Assembly: GCF_030849505.1 (NCBI RefSeq)
Contig: NZ_JAUJFI010000040.1
Span: 1 to 38,722, forward strand
Origin: Azospirillum isscasi
Lineage (GTDB): Bacteria > Pseudomonadota > Alphaproteobacteria > Azospirillales > Azospirillaceae
Length of the DNA stretch: 38,722 nucleotides
Direction of reading: 5' to 3'
Notes under the pieces: generated by a model
The model's input: only the letters and a program-made list of their open reading frames with translations
What the model was told of the DNA's origin: nothing
Database searches by the model: none
Shown here: positions 7,096 to 15,762 of the stretch, piece after piece
Numbering within the stretch: position 1 is the stretch's first letter
Layout: every line of letters begins with the position of its first letter
Position numbers and translations under genes: made by a program

Positions 7096-8961
7096 ATGAC
7101 CGAACGTGAAAACCCCGTCGAGGCCTTCAAGCGCTCCACCGCCGCCGCGGTGCGGGCCCTCTCCCGCCGGGCCGACGTGCAGGTGGGCTTCTCCACCGAA
7201 CCGCCCGGCGTCGCCGGGCTGCGCGTGCGCATCCCCACCCCGGCGCGCGACCTGAACCCCCACGACGTCGCCACGCTGCGCGGCGCCGCCGACGCGGTGT
7301 CGCTGCGGCTGCGCTTCCACGACAACGCCATCCATCTCCAGCGCATGCCGCTGGGCGACAGCGCCCGCGCCGCCTACGACGCGCTGGAGCAGGCCCGCTG
7401 CGAGGCGCTGGGCGCCCGCCACATGCCCGGCGTGGCCGCCAATCTGGAGGCGGCGCTGGACGAGCGCTACCACAAGCAGGGCTTCGAGCGGCTGGAGGAG
7501 CGCGAGCAGGTCCCCCTGCCCGAGGTGCTGCGCCTGATCGCCCGCGAGGCGATGACCGGCGCCGCCCCGCCCCCCGCCGCCGAGCACGCGGTCAGCCTGT
7601 GGCGCGGCTGGATCGAGGAGCGGCTGGGCAAGGACCTGCACGGCCTCGCCGGCCACATGGCCGACCAGGACGGCTACGCCCGCGCGGTGCGCAAACTGCT
7701 GGCCGAGCTGGACATGGAGGTCGGCAACGACCCCGACGAGCCGCAGGAGCCGGAGGAGGACGAGCGCGAGTCCGGCGAGGACGGGAACGAGCCGAACAAG
7801 GGCCAGACCCAGGGCGAGGACGACGTCCAGAGCCAGGCCGAGTCGATGTCCTCGCAGGACACCCAGGAATCCGACCAGGGCGAGCAGGCCGACGAGGGCA
7901 CCGGCGAGGAGGGCGACACCGAGATGGGCCAGGGCGAGGGGGCGGAGGAGCCCGCCGGCCCCGGCCAGCCCCGGCGCCCGGAGGCCAGCCGCCGCAACGA
8001 GCCCGACCCCAACGCCTACAAGCCCTTCACAACCCAGTTCGACGAGGTGGTGGACGCCGCCGAACTGTGCGACCCCGACGAGCTGGCCCGGCTGCGCCAC
8101 ATGCTGGACCAGCAGCTCGTGCATCTCCAGGGGGTGATCTCCAAGCTGGCCAACCGCCTGCAGCGCCGCCTTCTGGCGAAGCAGCAGCGGTCCTGGGAGT
8201 TCGACCTGGACGAAGGCATCCTGGACGCCGCCCGCCTCGCCCGCATCGTCGTCAACCCGGTCCTTCCCCTCTCCTTCAAGAAGGAGAAGGAGATGGACTT
8301 CCGCGACACGGTGGTGTCGCTGCTGATCGACAATTCCGGTTCCATGCGCGGGCGCCCCATCTCCATCGCCGCGATGAGCGCCGACATCCTGGCCCGCACG
8401 CTGGAGCGCTGCGCGGTGAAGGTGGAGGTGCTGGGCTTCACCACCCGCGCCTGGAAGGGCGGGCAGGCGCGCGAGCACTGGATCGCGTCGGGCAAGCCGG
8501 CCAACCCGGGCCGCCTGAACGACCTGCGCCACATCGTCTACAAGGACGCCGACCAGCCCTGGCGCCGCGCCCGCAAGAATCTGGGCCTGATGCTGCGCGA
8601 GGGCATCCTCAAGGAGAACATCGACGGCGAGGCGCTGATGTGGGCGCACAACCGTCTGATCGGGCGGCCCGAGCAGCGGCGGATCCTGATGGTCATCTCC
8701 GACGGCGCGCCGGTGGACGATTCGACCCTGTCGGTCAACGCCGGCAATTATCTGGAGCGGCACCTGCGGCAGGTGATCGAGTACATCGAGACCCGCTCGC
8801 CGGTGGAGCTGGTGGCCATCGGCATCGGCCACGACGTGACGCGCTATTACCGCCGCGCCGTCACCATCGTGGACGCCGAACAGCTGGGCGGCACCATGAT
8901 GAACAAGCTGGCCGAGCTGTTCGACGAGGACGACCGCCGGGGCCGCACCGGCTGGCGGTGA
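7096..8961 (+). CDS. cobT: Cobaltochelatase, CobT subunit
   Basis: A 621-residue partner of CobS in the CobNST cobaltochelatase. The N-terminal about 200 residues form the CobT helical domain. Residues about 208-300 are a very acidic, Glu/Gln/Gly-rich linker. The C-terminal half is a von Willebrand A domain with the MIDAS motif DNSGSMRG near residue 412, a TTRAW threonine and ISDGAPVDD. The layout resembles the magnesium-chelatase D subunit, with which the family is related. It starts at 7096 after the repeat-flanked GxxExxY gene, 538 bases downstream of cobS, where the two are normally adjacent. A run of hairpins begins 26 bases after the stop. Confidence 0.96.
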   Translation: MTERENPVEAFKRSTAAAVRALSRRADVQVGFSTEPPGVAGLRVRIPTPARDLNPHDVATLRGAADAVSLRLRFHDNAIHLQRMPLGDSARAAYDALEQARCEALGARHMPGVAANLEAALDERYHKQGFERLEEREQVPLPEVLRLIAREAMTGAAPPPAAEHAVSLWRGWIEERLGKDLHGLAGHMADQDGYARAVRKLLAELDMEVGNDPDEPQEPEEDERESGEDGNEPNKGQTQGEDDVQSQAESMSSQDTQESDQGEQADEGTGEEGDTEMGQGEGAEEPAGPGQPRRPEASRRNEPDPNAYKPFTTQFDEVVDAAELCDPDELARLRHMLDQQLVHLQGVISKLANRLQRRLLAKQQRSWEFDLDEGILDAARLARIVVNPVLPLSFKKEKEMDFRDTVVSLLIDNSGSMRGRPISIAAMSADILARTLERCAVKVEVLGFTTRAWKGGQAREHWIASGKPANPGRLNDLRHIVYKDADQPWRRARKNLGLMLREGILKENIDGEALMWAHNRLIGRPEQRRILMVISDGAPVDDSTLSVNAGNYLERHLRQVIEYIETRSPVELVAIGIGHDVTRYYRRAVTIVDAEQLGGTMMNKLAELFDEDDRRGRTGWR

Positions 8962-8987
8962 GGCCGAAAACCAGCCTGGAAACGGCA

Positions 8988-9011
8988 AGGGCGCGGATCA
9001 CTCCGCGCCCT
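8988..9011 (+). terminator. Hairpin just after cobT
   Basis: Perfect 10-bp stem AGGGCGCGGA / TCCGCGCCCT with a 4-base loop TCAC, 26 bases after the cobT stop. There is no T-run after it, so it may end transcription only weakly or protect the 3' end. It is the first member of the hairpin array described separately. Confidence 0.5.
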
Positions 9012-9188
9012 AACTGTCCGGATGCGATCCGCTTTGGACCGCGACGGCGGTCCCGGCCGCCCATGCGGCCGAAGCCCGCCTTTGGCGGGAACACAGTTCC
9101 CGCTGGCGGCAGGCGGATGCCATTGGCATCCGCTGAGAGCCGGCGAATGAGGCGATATGAGTCTAAAGCGAACCGACGTTCGCTTTAG
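8988..9188. repeat. Array of consecutive perfect hairpins
   Basis: Within 201 bases between cobT and the IalB-like gene, perfect inverted repeats follow one another: 8988-9011 (10-bp arms), 9019-9031 (5), 9036-9053 (7), 9054-9071 (7), 9075-9089 (6), 9085-9103 (7, overlapping the previous one), 9113-9133 (10, one-base centre) and 9163-9188 (11). Loops are 1-5 bases. No open frame with protein-like content lies here. The pattern suggests a mosaic dispersed repeat or a structured 3' RNA rather than one terminator. Confidence 0.7.
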
Positions 9189-9214
9189 CCGTTTGTGCCA
9201 TCCGGTTGGGGCGG

Positions 9215-9727
9215 TCACTGCAGGCTGCGCTGCATTTCCTCGAAATTGCGGGAGAAGCCGTTCAGCGGGAAGTCGATGTCGCGCTTGCCGGCGCGCAGGA
9301 AGTTCACGCGGACCAGCACCGTGGAGCCGTTGCGGAACTGGTCCACCACGCGGCCCGACACGAAATTCGGGAACATGCACATGTTCAGCGTGGCGATCTG
9401 CGTCTCGATCCGCGGCTGACGGTCCACGCGGATGGCGCAGTTGTCGATCATGCCCTGGCTGGTCGTCAGGAACAGGTGAAAGTCGTTGCCGGTCGGGATG
9501 ACGCTCAGCGCCACGAACCCGACCTCCTTCCCATCGTCGAACAACCGGTAGTTCATCAGGCGGCAGACCTTGGTGTCGGTCATGCGGTCGATCTCGCACC
9601 GGCTGGTCCAGGCGCCTTCCGGGCCGTATTCGGCGGCGGATTTGGAGAAATCGACAGCGGAGGCCGGCGTGGCGGACAGCGCGGACAGCAGCACCGCACC
9701 AAAAGCGAAGAGACCTGTCCAACGCAT
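9215..9727 (-). CDS. Secreted protein resembling the IalB (invasion-associated locus B) family
   Basis: A 170-residue protein with a clear Sec signal peptide: MRWTG, a hydrophobic core with LFAFGAVLLSAL, and cleavage after ATPASA near residue 24. The mature part starts EYGPEGAWTSRCEID and has four cysteines (SRCE, VCRL, NCAI, MCMF) that could form two disulfides, followed by a C-terminal PLNGFSRNFEEM. The W-x3-C opening and the closing L-x-GF motif recall IalB-like periplasmic proteins, but the match is from memory and moderate. The start at 9727 was chosen because it puts the signal peptide at the N-terminus; the frame opens at 9808. It is divergent from the ferric-iron binding protein. Confidence 0.6.
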   Translation of the reverse strand: MRWTGLFAFGAVLLSALSATPASAVDFSKSAAEYGPEGAWTSRCEIDRMTDTKVCRLMNYRLFDDGKEVGFVALSVIPTGNDFHLFLTTSQGMIDNCAIRVDRQPRIETQIATLNMCMFPNFVSGRVVDQFRNGSTVLVRVNFLRAGKRDIDFPLNGFSRNFEEMQRSLQ

Positions 9728-9903
9728 CCTGACGCCCCCCATCTGTCGTCCCGATTGACCGCAAACGGTTCCGCCGGATGGCGGGTACCGCGAACGGATT
9801 ATAGGCATACCCCAAAGACGGACAAGCCTTTACGCCCTTGGCCGTTTCCACGGCTCCGGACGGCCCGCCCATCCGGCGCCGTCGGCCAAGGGCTGAGAAC
9901 GGT

Positions 9904-9921
9904 TGTCATTCACACTTGACA
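9904..9921. promoter_or_regulatory. TGTCA-N8-TGACA inverted repeat overlapping a -35-like TTGACA
   Basis: TGTCA (9904-9908) and TGACA (9917-9921) form a perfect 5-bp dyad with 8 bases between. The right arm is part of TTGACA (9916-9921), 87 bases upstream of the iron-binding-protein gene. It could be an operator for fbpA, but no -10 box is convincing and no known iron box is matched. Confidence 0.3.
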
Positions 9922-10007
9922 CCCCAGCCCCCGGATGATCAAGTCGGCCCATGAGAACGCTTCGCAATTGCGGGCGCGAACGGACAGGAACTCGGGAGAC
10001 AACCAGG

Positions 10008-11036
10008 ATGCACATCGGATCGCGCGGCGTGGTCGCCGCCACCTTCGCTGCGACGCTGCTGGCCATGGCGGGCGCCGCCAACGCCGCCGAGGTGAACGTC
10101 TATTCCGCGCGCCATTACGATGTGGACAAGGAACTCTACGACACCTTCACCAAGAAGACCGGCATCAAGGTCAACGTCATCGAGGGCAAGGAAGAGGAGC
10201 TGATCGAGCGGATGAAGACCGAAGGCGGCAACAGCCCCGCCGACGTGTTCATCACCGTGGACGCCGGCCGCCTGTGGCGCGCCCAGGACGCCGGCCTGCT
10301 CCAGCCGACCCGCTCCAAGACGCTGGAAGAGGCCATCCCGGCCCACCTGCGCGAGCCGGAAGGCCGTTGGTTCGGCATCTCCAAGCGCGCCCGCATCCTG
10401 GTCTACAACAAGGCCACGGTGAAGCCGGACGAGATCAAGACCTATGAGGAGCTGGCCGATCCGAAGTGGAAGGACCGCGTCCTCGTCCGCTCCTCGACCA
10501 GCGTCTACAACCAGTCGCTCGTCGGCTCGCTGCTCGCCGCCCATGGCGAGAAGGCGACCGAGGACTGGGCCAAGGGCGTCGTCGCCAACATGGCGCGCAA
10601 GCCGCAGGGCGGCGACACCGACCAGATCAAGGGCGTGGCCGCCAACGAAGGCGACGTGGCCGTGACCAACACCTACTACTTCGCCCGCATCGCTTCCTCC
10701 ACCAAGCCGGAGGACAAGGCCATCGCGGAGAAGCTGGGCGTGATCTTCCCCAACCAGGGCGACCGCGGCACCCATGTGAACGTCTCCGGCGCCGGCGTGG
10801 CGAAGAACGCGCCGAACAAGGCGGAAGCCGTCAAGTTCCTGGAATATCTGGTCAGCCCCGAGGCCCAGAAGATGTTCACCGAGAAGAACTACGAATACCC
10901 GATCGTCGCCGGGGCGGAGACCGCGCCGGTGCTGGTCTCCTGGGGCACGTTCAAGGAAGACCCGCTGAACGCCGCCATCTACGGCAAGAACAACGCCGAG
11001 GCCCTGAAGATCATGGATCGCGCCGGCTGGAAGTAA
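10008..11036 (+). CDS. fbpA: Fe(3+) ABC transporter, periplasmic substrate-binding protein
   Basis: A 342-residue ferric-ion binding protein (FbpA/FutA type) that delivers Fe3+ to an inner-membrane permease. A signal peptide ends in GAANAAE near residue 27. The mature protein begins EVNVYSARHYDVDKELY and carries TNTYYFARI with the adjacent tyrosines that ligate iron in this family. It also has ADVFITVDAGRLWRAQ, GDRGTHVNVSGAGVAK and EKNYEYPIVAG. The ATG at 10008 was preferred to the frame opening at 9951 because the signal peptide begins there. The likely permease lies 1 kb downstream on the other strand beyond a pirin gene; no ATPase is in view. A terminator follows the stop. Confidence 0.93.
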   Translation: MHIGSRGVVAATFAATLLAMAGAANAAEVNVYSARHYDVDKELYDTFTKKTGIKVNVIEGKEEELIERMKTEGGNSPADVFITVDAGRLWRAQDAGLLQPTRSKTLEEAIPAHLREPEGRWFGISKRARILVYNKATVKPDEIKTYEELADPKWKDRVLVRSSTSVYNQSLVGSLLAAHGEKATEDWAKGVVANMARKPQGGDTDQIKGVAANEGDVAVTNTYYFARIASSTKPEDKAIAEKLGVIFPNQGDRGTHVNVSGAGVAKNAPNKAEAVKFLEYLVSPEAQKMFTEKNYEYPIVAGAETAPVLVSWGTFKEDPLNAAIYGKNNAEALKIMDRAGWK

Positions 11037-11058
11037 GCCACCGACCGGCGTAGCGAAG

Positions 11059-11091
11059 GGGCGCGTCCCAGCGGTGGAGACGCGCCCTTTT
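11059..11091. terminator. Intrinsic terminator after the iron-binding protein gene
   Basis: GGGCGCGTC (11059-11067) pairs with GACGCGCCC (11079-11087) across an 11-base loop and is followed by TTTT (11088-11091). An A pair on the other side makes it weakly usable for the convergent pirin gene too. Confidence 0.78.
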
Positions 11092-11104
11092 CATGTGTGC
11101 GGTC

Positions 11105-11953
11105 TTAAAATTTCCCCTCTTCGAAGTCGCGGTAGGCTTGCATCACCTCCTCGCGGCTGTTCATGACGAAGGGACCGCCCCAGGCCACCGGTTCGCCGAT
11201 GGGGCGCCCGGAGAGCAGCAGGAAGCGCGCGCCGGACGGTCCGGCGGAAACCTCCACCCGGTCGCCCTCGCCAAGCACCAGCACCCGCGGGCCGCCCAGC
11301 CGCACCGACGTGCCCGGCGCCAGCACCGAGCCTTCGAAGACCACCAGCGCCGCCGTGTGGCCGGCGGGCACCGCTTCGGCGAAGGCCGCGCCGGGCGGCA
11401 GGGCGACGTCGAAGTAGCGGGCCTCCGTGGGGCCGCCGCGCACCGGGCCGGCGGTGCCCTTCCCGGTGGTGCCGGCGATCACCGTCACGGTCGCCCCGCC
11501 CTCGCGGGTTTCCACCGGGATGCGGTCGGCGGCGAACTCCTGATAGGCGGGCTCCGTCATCTTCAGCCGGGCCGGCAGGTTGATCCAGAGCTGGAAGCCC
11601 TTCATCAACCCTTCGGTCTGCTCCGGCATCTCGGAATGGATCACGCCCCGCCCGGCGGTCATCCACTGCACGCCGCCGGTTTCGATCACGCCCTCATGGC
11701 CGTGGTTGTCCCAATGGCGCATGCGGCCCGCCAGCATGTAGGTCACCGTCTCGAAACCGCGGTGCGGGTGGTCGGGGAAGCCGGCCAGATAGTCCTGCGG
11801 CGAGTCGGACCCGAAGTAATCCAGCATCAGGAAGGGGTCGAGCATGCGCAGGCGCGGCGTGCCGACCATGCGGGTCATGCGCACGCCGGCCCCGTCGGAC
11901 GCCTCCATGCCTTCGACGGCGGTCAGGACGGGACGGACGGTTTCGGCGGTCAT
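11105..11953 (-). CDS. Pirin family protein
   Basis: A 282-residue bicupin. The N-terminal cupin keeps the metal-binding set of pirins: DHPHRGFETVTYMLAG supplies two histidines, and GGVQWMTAGRGVIHSEMP supplies a histidine and glutamate. Bacterial pirins are iron-binding proteins; some have quercetin 2,3-dioxygenase activity and others regulate partners, so the exact role is open. Shine-Dalgarno-like GAGGAG precedes the ATG at 11953. It lies downstream of the iron permease in the same direction and convergent to the iron-binding-protein gene, an iron context fitting a metal-dependent protein. A second pirin at 29615-30517 shares the fold but is diverged. Confidence 0.93.
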   Translation of the reverse strand: MTAETVRPVLTAVEGMEASDGAGVRMTRMVGTPRLRMLDPFLMLDYFGSDSPQDYLAGFPDHPHRGFETVTYMLAGRMRHWDNHGHEGVIETGGVQWMTAGRGVIHSEMPEQTEGLMKGFQLWINLPARLKMTEPAYQEFAADRIPVETREGGATVTVIAGTTGKGTAGPVRGGPTEARYFDVALPPGAAFAEAVPAGHTAALVVFEGSVLAPGTSVRLGGPRVLVLGEGDRVEVSAGPSGARFLLLSGRPIGEPVAWGGPFVMNSREEVMQAYRDFEEGKF

Positions 11954-12071
11954 GGGGCGCTCTCCTCAGGCAAGATGGCTGAGAGAGAGGTATTCTTTCA
12001 CGGGCGCCGGATAAAGCCCCCTCGCCGCGCAACACTGTTGCGACGGCGGCAACAGCCCTGCGGATCGAAAC

Positions 12072-13796
12072 TCACTCGTCGGTCTGGCCGGGGCGGGAGC
12101 GGCTGATGGACAGGCTCAGCAGGATCACCGGCACGATGCCCACCGCGACGATGGCCAGCGCCCCCGTGGCGGCCTCGGTCAGCCGCTCGTCGGAGGCCAG
12201 CGTGTAGACGCGCACGGCCAGCGTGTCGAAGTTGAAGGGCCGGACGATCATCGTGGCCGGCAGCTCCTTCATCACGTCCACGAAGACCAGCAGGCCGGCG
12301 GTCAGCAGGCTGCCCCACATGATCGGCGCGTGGACGCGCAGCAGCGTCCGCCCCGCCGTGTGGCCGAGCACGCGGGAGGCGAAGTCCATGGTCGGGCGGA
12401 TCTTGCCCAGGCTGGCCTCGATCGTGTTGAAGGACACCGCCAGGAAGCGGACCAGATAGGCGAACAGCACCGCCGCGATGGTGCCGCTCAGCAGCAGGCC
12501 GGTGGACACGCCGATGGTCTGGCGGAAAAAGGCATCGATGGCGTTGTCGAGATGGGCGAAGGGGATCAGCACGCCGACCGCGATCACCGAACCGGGAATG
12601 GCGTAACCCATGGCGGCGACGCGCACCGCGCCCTTCAGCAGCGGCGTCGGGCGCAGCCGCTGCCCATAGGCCAGGACCAGCGCCAGCGACACCGCCAGCA
12701 CCGCGGCCAGCGCCGCCAGCGTGAAGCTGTTGCGGGCCAGCGCCAGGAACATCGGCCCGAATGCCTGATCCCCGGCGGTGACCGCCATGCGGACCAGAAG
12801 CGCCGCAGGCAACAGGAAGCCCAGCAGCAGCGGCAACCCGCAGGCGGTCATGGCCGCGGCGGCGCGCCAGCCCTTCAGCGCGTGCTTCGGCAGGCGGCGG
12901 TAGCGGGTGGTGGTGTGGTGGTAGCGGGCCTGACGGCGCGACCAGCGCTCCATCAGCACCAGCACCAGGACGAACAGCATCAGCACCGCGGCCAACTGCG
13001 CCGCCGCCACCGGCTGTCCCATGGCAAACCACGTCCGGTAGATGCCGGTGACGAAAGTGTTCACGGCGAAATACTGCACCGTACCGAAATCGGCCAGCAC
13101 CTCCATCAGCACCAGCGCGAGGCCGGCGACGATGCTGGGGCGGGCCAGCGGCAGGGCCACCGTGAAGAAGCTGCGCCACGGCCCGCGGCCGAGCGTGCGG
13201 CTGACCTCCAGCACACAGACGGACTGCTCCAGGAAGGCGGCGCGCGACAGCAGATAGACGTACGGGTACAGCACCAGCGTCATCATCAGCGCCGCGCCTT
13301 CGAGCGTACGGATGTCCGGAAACCAGTAATCGCGGCGCGACCAGTGGAACGCCTCGCGGAGCGCGGTTTGAATCGGGCCGACGAACTGGAGCAGGTCGGT
13401 GTAGACGTACGCCATGACGTAGGCCGGCACCGCCATGGGCAGCAGCAGCGCCCATTCCAGCATCCGGCTGCCGGGGAAGCGGCACATGGTGACCAGCCAG
13501 GCGGTGCCCACCCCGATCACCAGCGTGCCCACCCCCACCCCGAAGACGAGGCGCACGGTGTTCAGCAGATACTCCGCCAGCACCGTTTCGACCAGATGCT
13601 GCCACACCCCGCCCGTCGGCACGAAGACGCGGCTGACCACCGCCAGCACCGGCAGGGCGACCAGCGCCGCGATCAGCAGCGTCGCCAGCGTCCAGCCGCT
13701 GAAACCGACGCGATTCCACAGGGAGGAGTAGGAGGCCGCGCTCTGCGCCGGTCCATCCGGCGATTGGCCGGGGGTCTGAAAGGTGTCCGTCGTCAA
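12072..13796 (-). CDS. fbpB: Fe(3+) ABC transporter, fused permease
   Basis: A 574-residue inner-membrane protein of the FbpB/SfuB type: two binding-protein-dependent permease modules in one chain, with about twelve hydrophobic segments starting at FSGWTLATLLIAALVALPVL. EAA-like cytoplasmic loops are visible in each half (SRTLGRGPWRSFFTVALPLARP and ASRVLGHTAGRTLLRVHAP), which dock the ATPase. The presumed partner FbpA is encoded on the opposite strand past the pirin gene, and no ATPase gene is in the window. A 15-base palindrome resembling a Fur/Mur box lies 55 bases upstream of the start, plus a stem-loop in the leader. Confidence 0.92.
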   Translation of the reverse strand: MTTDTFQTPGQSPDGPAQSAASYSSLWNRVGFSGWTLATLLIAALVALPVLAVVSRVFVPTGGVWQHLVETVLAEYLLNTVRLVFGVGVGTLVIGVGTAWLVTMCRFPGSRMLEWALLLPMAVPAYVMAYVYTDLLQFVGPIQTALREAFHWSRRDYWFPDIRTLEGAALMMTLVLYPYVYLLSRAAFLEQSVCVLEVSRTLGRGPWRSFFTVALPLARPSIVAGLALVLMEVLADFGTVQYFAVNTFVTGIYRTWFAMGQPVAAAQLAAVLMLFVLVLVLMERWSRRQARYHHTTTRYRRLPKHALKGWRAAAAMTACGLPLLLGFLLPAALLVRMAVTAGDQAFGPMFLALARNSFTLAALAAVLAVSLALVLAYGQRLRPTPLLKGAVRVAAMGYAIPGSVIAVGVLIPFAHLDNAIDAFFRQTIGVSTGLLLSGTIAAVLFAYLVRFLAVSFNTIEASLGKIRPTMDFASRVLGHTAGRTLLRVHAPIMWGSLLTAGLLVFVDVMKELPATMIVRPFNFDTLAVRVYTLASDERLTEAATGALAIVAVGIVPVILLSLSISRSRPGQTDE

Positions 13797-13808
13797 GGCC
13801 GGATACGC

Positions 13809-13840
13809 CCATAGGGATGTGTCGAACGGGACCCCTATGG
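13809..13840. other. Stem-loop in the leader of the iron permease gene
   Basis: CCATAGGG (13809-13816) and CCCTATGG (13833-13840) form a perfect 8-bp stem with a 16-base loop, between the putative iron box and the start codon. It would lie in the 5' untranslated RNA. Its role is unknown. Confidence 0.4.
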
Positions 13841-13850
13841 TGTCACAGAC

Positions 13851-13865
13851 TGCAAATAATTCGCA
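13851..13865. promoter_or_regulatory. Putative Fur/Mur-type operator upstream of the iron permease
   Basis: TGCAAATAATTCGCA is an almost perfect 15-base palindrome with TGC...GCA ends and an AAT-ATT centre, the form remembered for alphaproteobacterial Fur/Mur sites. It lies 55 bases upstream of the fbpB start and in a locally AT-rich stretch, where repression by an iron-loaded regulator would make sense. No matching site was found ahead of fbpA. Confidence 0.55.
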
Positions 13866-13875
13866 ATGACAACAT

Positions 13876-13915
13876 GCCGCATCCCTTTCCCGTGACGGTA
13901 TGACAGGGATGCGGC
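13876..13915. terminator. Terminator-like hairpin after upp
   Basis: GCCGCATCCCT (13876-13886) pairs perfectly with AGGGATGCGGC (13905-13915), an 11-bp stem with an 18-base loop. It begins 11 bases after the upp stop on the minus strand. There is no strong U-tract, so efficiency is uncertain. Confidence 0.5.
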
Positions 13916-13926
13916 TGCCGGTCGCT

Positions 13927-14577
13927 TTACTTCGTGCCGAACATGCGGTCGCCCGCGTCGCCCAGGCCGGGGACGATGTAGGCGTTCTCGTCCAGATGGC
14001 TGTCGAGCGAGGCGGTGAAGACCTTCACCCGTGGGTGGGCGGCGGCGAAGACGCGCATGCCCTCGGGTGCCGCCACCAGGGCCATGAAGCGGATGTTCTC
14101 GTCGTCCACCCCATGACGGTTCAGCACGTCGCAGGCATGGACGGCGGAATTGCCGGTGGCCAGCATCGGGTCCACCACGATGAACAGGCGGCCTTCCGCC
14201 TCCGGCAGCTTGACCAGATACTCGTGCGGCATCTTGGTGTCGTGGTCGCGGTAGAGGCCGATGTGCCCCTCGCGCGCCGACGGCACCAGCTCGTGCAGGC
14301 CCTGCGCCATACCCAGGCCGGCGCGCAGCACCGGAACGATGGCCAGCTTCTTGCCGGCGATGACCGGGGCGTCCATCGGCTGGAGCGGCGTGTCGATCCG
14401 CTCGGTCGTCAGGGGCAGGTCGCGGGTGATCTCATAGCCCATCAGCAGAGAGATCTCGCGCAGCAGCGTGCGGAAGCCGCCGGTGGAGCGCTCCTTCGCC
14501 CGCATCAGCGTCAGCTTGTGCTGGATCAGCGGGTGGTCGAGGATGAACAGATTGGGGAATTCGGGAATGGTGCGCAT
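13927..14577 (-). CDS. upp: Uracil phosphoribosyltransferase
   Basis: A cytoplasmic pyrimidine-salvage enzyme making UMP from uracil and PRPP. The 216 residues match the family. Landmarks are [12 protein letters not shown] at the N-terminus, the [14 protein letters not shown] segment, the PRPP-binding loop [15 protein letters not shown], and the uracil-site [17 protein letters not shown] at the C-terminus. The start at 14577 begins [16 protein letters not shown], as usual. It lies alone between the iron permease and a diguanylate cyclase gene, all on the minus strand, with a 264-base gap upstream. Confidence 0.97.
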   Translation of the reverse strand: MRTIPEFPNLFILDHPLIQHKLTLMRAKERSTGGFRTLLREISLLMGYEITRDLPLTTERIDTPLQPMDAPVIAGKKLAIVPVLRAGLGMAQGLHELVPSAREGHIGLYRDHDTKMPHEYLVKLPEAEGRLFIVVDPMLATGNSAVHACDVLNRHGVDDENIRFMALVAAPEGMRVFAAAHPRVKVFTASLDSHLDENAYIVPGLGDAGDRMFGTK

Positions 14578-14694
14578 GGGTCTCGTGCCGCGGCCTGGAT
14601 CGGTCTTGATCCTAACCCGGCGGACCCGCTTCGGCCAAGCCGCCCTTAAAGGGATGCACGGCTGTTAACGAATGACCGAGGATGAGGCAAACAT

Positions 14695-14840
14695 CCCTCT
14701 GCCCCGTGGGGAGAGGGTCTGGGTGAGGGGGCGTTCCGCCCGGCAGGGGGAAAAGGGATACGCATCCTGTCCGAGCGCACCCTCGACCTTGAGGCTGGAG
14801 CCCTGCACGCGATGGGGCTCCATGCCCTCACCGGCACCGG
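14695..14840. repeat. GC-rich dispersed-repeat-like sequence upstream of upp
   Basis: The gap holds CCCTCT-g-CCCC-gt-GGGG-AGAGGG (14695-14717), a hairpin with one bulge. A GGGTGAGGGGG run follows, with a matching CCCTCACC near 14825. This type of 'CCCTCTCCCC...GGGGAGAGGG' unit is a very common intergenic repeat in high-GC proteobacteria. No gene was found in the gap, and upp probably has its promoter in its right-hand side relative to transcription. Confidence 0.5.
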
Positions 14841-14841
14841 A

Positions 14842-15762
14842 TCAGCGCCGGCTCGTCGCCGCCGCCTCCGGACGGTCGACGCCGTAGCGGATCACGCGGT
14901 TGCGCCCGCTGTTCTTCGCCTGATAGAGCGCGCGGTCGGCGCAGACGATCATCTCGTCCACCGGCAGGTCCTCCCGCGCCTCGACCAGCCCGAAGGAGGC
15001 GGTGACGGGAATCCGCCGCCCGTCCGGCAGCACCACCGGCGCCCGCGCCAGATCGGCGCGCAGCCGTTCGATGACTTGGAAGCCCTCGGTGAGGCCGGTT
15101 TCCTTCAAGCAGATCAGGAACTCCTCCCCGCCCATGCGGAACGCCTCGTCGAAGCTGCGGATGCCGCGGCTGATGGCGGCGGCGGTGGCGGCCAGGACGC
15201 GGTCGCCGATGTCGTGCCCGTGGGTGTCGTTGATGCCCTTGAAGCGGTCGATGTCGCAGATGGCGATGCAGAAGGCCGGGCCGGCCCGGCGGAAGCGGTT
15301 GTGCTCGCGCTCCAGCGCCTCGGCCATGCCGCGGCGGGTGCGCAGGCCGGTCAGCGGGTCCAGCCCGCTCGCCGCCGCGCCGAAGGCCCGCTCCACCCGG
15401 CGCAGATGCAGCACGAACTCCTCGAACCGCGCGATCACCGCCTCGTATTCGGACTCGCTGGGGCTGTCGCCGGCGGCGGCCTTCAGCAGAAGCAGCTTGG
15501 CGTTGCGGTGCATCTGCTCGTGCAGGGTGACCAGCTTCTCCACGGCGGGCTGGTGGGCCAGATCGTCCGCGTTGACCGCCACGCACCACGCCGCGAAGGA
15601 GGCCGGGGCCGACACCCGTTCGCCCCCCTGCCCGCCGCGGAAGAAGACGGCGCGGTGCCATTGCCCGACCCATCGCAGATGTTCGTCGAGCACGATGCCG
15701 AGGCTGTCGGATGGCGAGCGCGTGTCGGTCGAGGCGGTCATCGGGCTTGCGGGGCTTCCCAT
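14842..15762 (-). CDS. CZB-GGDEF diguanylate cyclase, probably zinc-sensing
   Basis: A 306-residue soluble protein joining an N-terminal chemoreceptor zinc-binding (CZB) domain to a C-terminal GGDEF domain, the layout of E. coli DgcZ. Candidate zinc ligands are H28 (DEHLRW), C60 (AAWC), and H81 and H85 (HEQMH), matching the one His, one Cys and HxxxH pattern of that family. The GGDEF domain has DPLTGLRTRRG, DIDRFKGINDTHGH, GGEEF near residues 211-215 and the upstream RSFD, a product-inhibition RxxD site. It should make cyclic di-GMP under zinc control. The start is uncertain: GTG 15807, ATG 15762 and ATG 15741 are all possible. Confidence 0.87.
   Translation of the reverse strand: MGSPASPMTASTDTRSPSDSLGIVLDEHLRWVGQWHRAVFFRGGQGGERVSAPASFAAWCVAVNADDLAHQPAVEKLVTLHEQMHRNAKLLLLKAAAGDSPSESEYEAVIARFEEFVLHLRRVERAFGAAASGLDPLTGLRTRRGMAEALEREHNRFRRAGPAFCIAICDIDRFKGINDTHGHDIGDRVLAATAAAISRGIRSFDEAFRMGGEEFLICLKETGLTEGFQVIERLRADLARAPVVLPDGRRIPVTASFGLVEAREDLPVDEMIVCADRALYQAKNSGRNRVIRYGVDRPEAAATSRR

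Noticed and set aside
14695..14840. A functional RNA in the upp upstream gap
   Set aside because: The hairpins fit the common CCCTCTCCCC-type dispersed repeat, so a dedicated RNA gene is not supported.
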